64,000 nt of DNA from Caldifarciminota bacterium (GTDB lineage: Bacteria > Hydrothermota > Hydrothermia > UBA1063 > CAJXJZ01), in assembly GCA_026986775.1 (NCBI GenBank), contig JALSNX010000020.1:1-64000 (forward strand), given 5' to 3'. This document shows, one piece after another, positions 63,317 to 64,000 of the stretch (position 1 is its first letter; every line of letters begins with the position of its first letter). Made by a program: the position numbers and the translations under genes. The notes under the pieces were generated by a model. It was not told the origin of the DNA and searched no databases. It was given only the letters and a program-made list of their open reading frames with translations.

Positions 63317-64000
63317 TTTCTTGAGTTCTGAAGGTTAAGAAGATAAAGTGAAACCAGTGGAAGGAAAAGATAAATGCCCTGGACGAAGATCTGAGGAAAG
63401 TAGCCACGGGATATAATCTGGAAGATGTAGAATAAAAAGATGGAGTAAGACATAAGAACAAACTCATTTTTCCGGTATTTCCTGTAAGTGATGTATGCTG
63501 TTTTGAAGATCAATGCTAACAAGGCCATAAATACAATAACTCCAGGTATTCCAAAGTTGGCATAGTATTCTCCAATATTCGGTACAGCATATCCAAAAAA
63601 CCTGCCTCCTGTAATCTTCCACAGTATTTTCAAAAATTCAGGGTATGGTTTTTGTGGCCAGATTACCCTTGGTATGGGAAGAATAAGGGTGTAAAGGAAA
63701 CTTTCTCCAAGTAAAAATGGATGATGATGGGGAATATATCGCATAATTGCGGCTGTGGGTTTAAAAAGGGAAAATGATGAAGTGAAGAATGCCATGATAA
63801 ATTCAGTATTGAGTGAGAGAGATGATAGTGACGGAGCTCCTCTTAGATAGGCGATGATAGAAAATACAAATAAGGCTGAGACGAAAAGTGCAATAATATG
63901 GAATTTTTTGAGTGTTTTTTCCGTTCTTCTCAGATAGTACAGGATTATACTGCCACCATAAATAAGTATAATATATCTTACTCCCCGCGTAAGAAACAAA
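63313..64000 (-). CDS. Polysaccharide (O-antigen-type) polymerase, partial
   Basis: The C-terminal 228 or so residues of an integral membrane protein that continues beyond the right edge. At least six hydrophobic helices are visible. A loop contains FTSSFSLFKPTAAIMRYIPHH, ESFLYTLILPIPRVIWPQKP and GRFFGYAVPNIGEYYANFGIPGV. The latter resembles the large loop of oligosaccharide-repeat-unit polymerases (Wzy/oligosaccharide repeat unit polymerase family). It is coupled to two glycosyltransferase genes. The internal ATG near 63997 should not be taken as the start. Confidence 0.75.
   Translation of the reverse strand, partial: LFLTRGVRYIILIYGGSIILYYLRRTEKTLKKFHIIALFVSALFVFSIIAYLRGAPSLSSLSLNTEFIMAFFTSSFSLFKPTAAIMRYIPHHHPFLLGESFLYTLILPIPRVIWPQKPYPEFLKILWKITGGRFFGYAVPNIGEYYANFGIPGVIVFMALLALIFKTAYITYRKYRKNEFVLMSYSIFLFYIFQIISRGYFPQIFVQGIYLFLPLVSLYLLNLQNSRK

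Overview
The window is a gene-dense, AT-rich bacterial chromosome segment (my impression is about 40 percent GC). It most resembles the uncultured, thermophilic anaerobic lineages of the Hydrothermae / WOR-3 (Stahlbacteria) type; this placement is an inference. Supporting signs are a diderm envelope (TolC, an outer-membrane barrel, lipoproteins), secreted proteins with Por/type IX-like C-terminal sorting domains, an anaerobe-style oxygen defence set (superoxide reductase, peroxiredoxin, rubredoxins, ferritin-like protein), AGA/AGG-rich arginine codons, and thermophile-type enzymes (Ogg2 glycosylase, archaeal-type peroxiredoxin, beta-CASP nuclease). No 16S gene is present to settle it.

Layout. 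1-330: end of an insertion sequence whose transposase runs off the left edge. 369-3544: a degenerate GGDEF membrane protein and malic enzyme, convergent on one terminator. 3729-11287: M42 peptidase, panB-panC-panD and a giant gingipain-like C25 peptidase. 11339-15714: DUF72 protein, small lipoprotein, PpiD-like foldase, enolase and an FtsB-like protein. 15751-20626: a five-gene MacB-TolC-HlyD efflux operon behind a palindromic operator. 20623-24233: a pseudopilin, then an operon of lipase, PPC/DUF296 protein, NapH-like Fe-S membrane protein and a 45-residue CxxC protein. 24361-29475: SufT-like protein, MTA/SAH deaminase, MBL nuclease, Mrp and Tdh. 29483-38000, minus strand: DapF-like protein, cysteine synthase, tRNA-Ser, Ogg2, an unknown gene, then amidase-hisC-nusB-phosphoesterase-rimO. 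38088-46234: OM barrel, tilS, hpt, ftsH, an HD protein, rpe, then rpsP-khpA-rimM-trmD-rplS. 46304-47830: secreted Asp-box protein. 48123-48873: a small leaderless gene and a broken metallopeptidase. 48949-54052: a 77-repeat CRISPR array with no cas gene in the window. 54312-58366: phosphodiesterase, thioredoxin lipoprotein, CinA. 58524-61009: oxygen-defence cluster. 61026-64000: two glycosyltransferases and a polysaccharide polymerase.

The strongest unannotated signal is a recurring promoter design. Seven genes carry TTGA-type -35, a 17-bp spacer and a TATAAT-like -10 whose end lies only 6-7 bases before the start codon, so their mRNAs should begin at or next to the start codon. Other operons have the same promoters but a normal leader with a strong Shine-Dalgarno. 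Two of the leaderless promoters (pseudopilin and an 84-residue orphan) also share nearly identical -35/spacer sequence. Related oddities are a cysteine synthase start codon 9 bases behind the encoded CCA of tRNA-Ser, a perfect 16-bp hairpin inside rimM, near-identical spacers differing in one codon of a putative target, and a metallopeptidase gene frameshifted by a 13-bp tandem duplication beside the decayed end of the CRISPR array.
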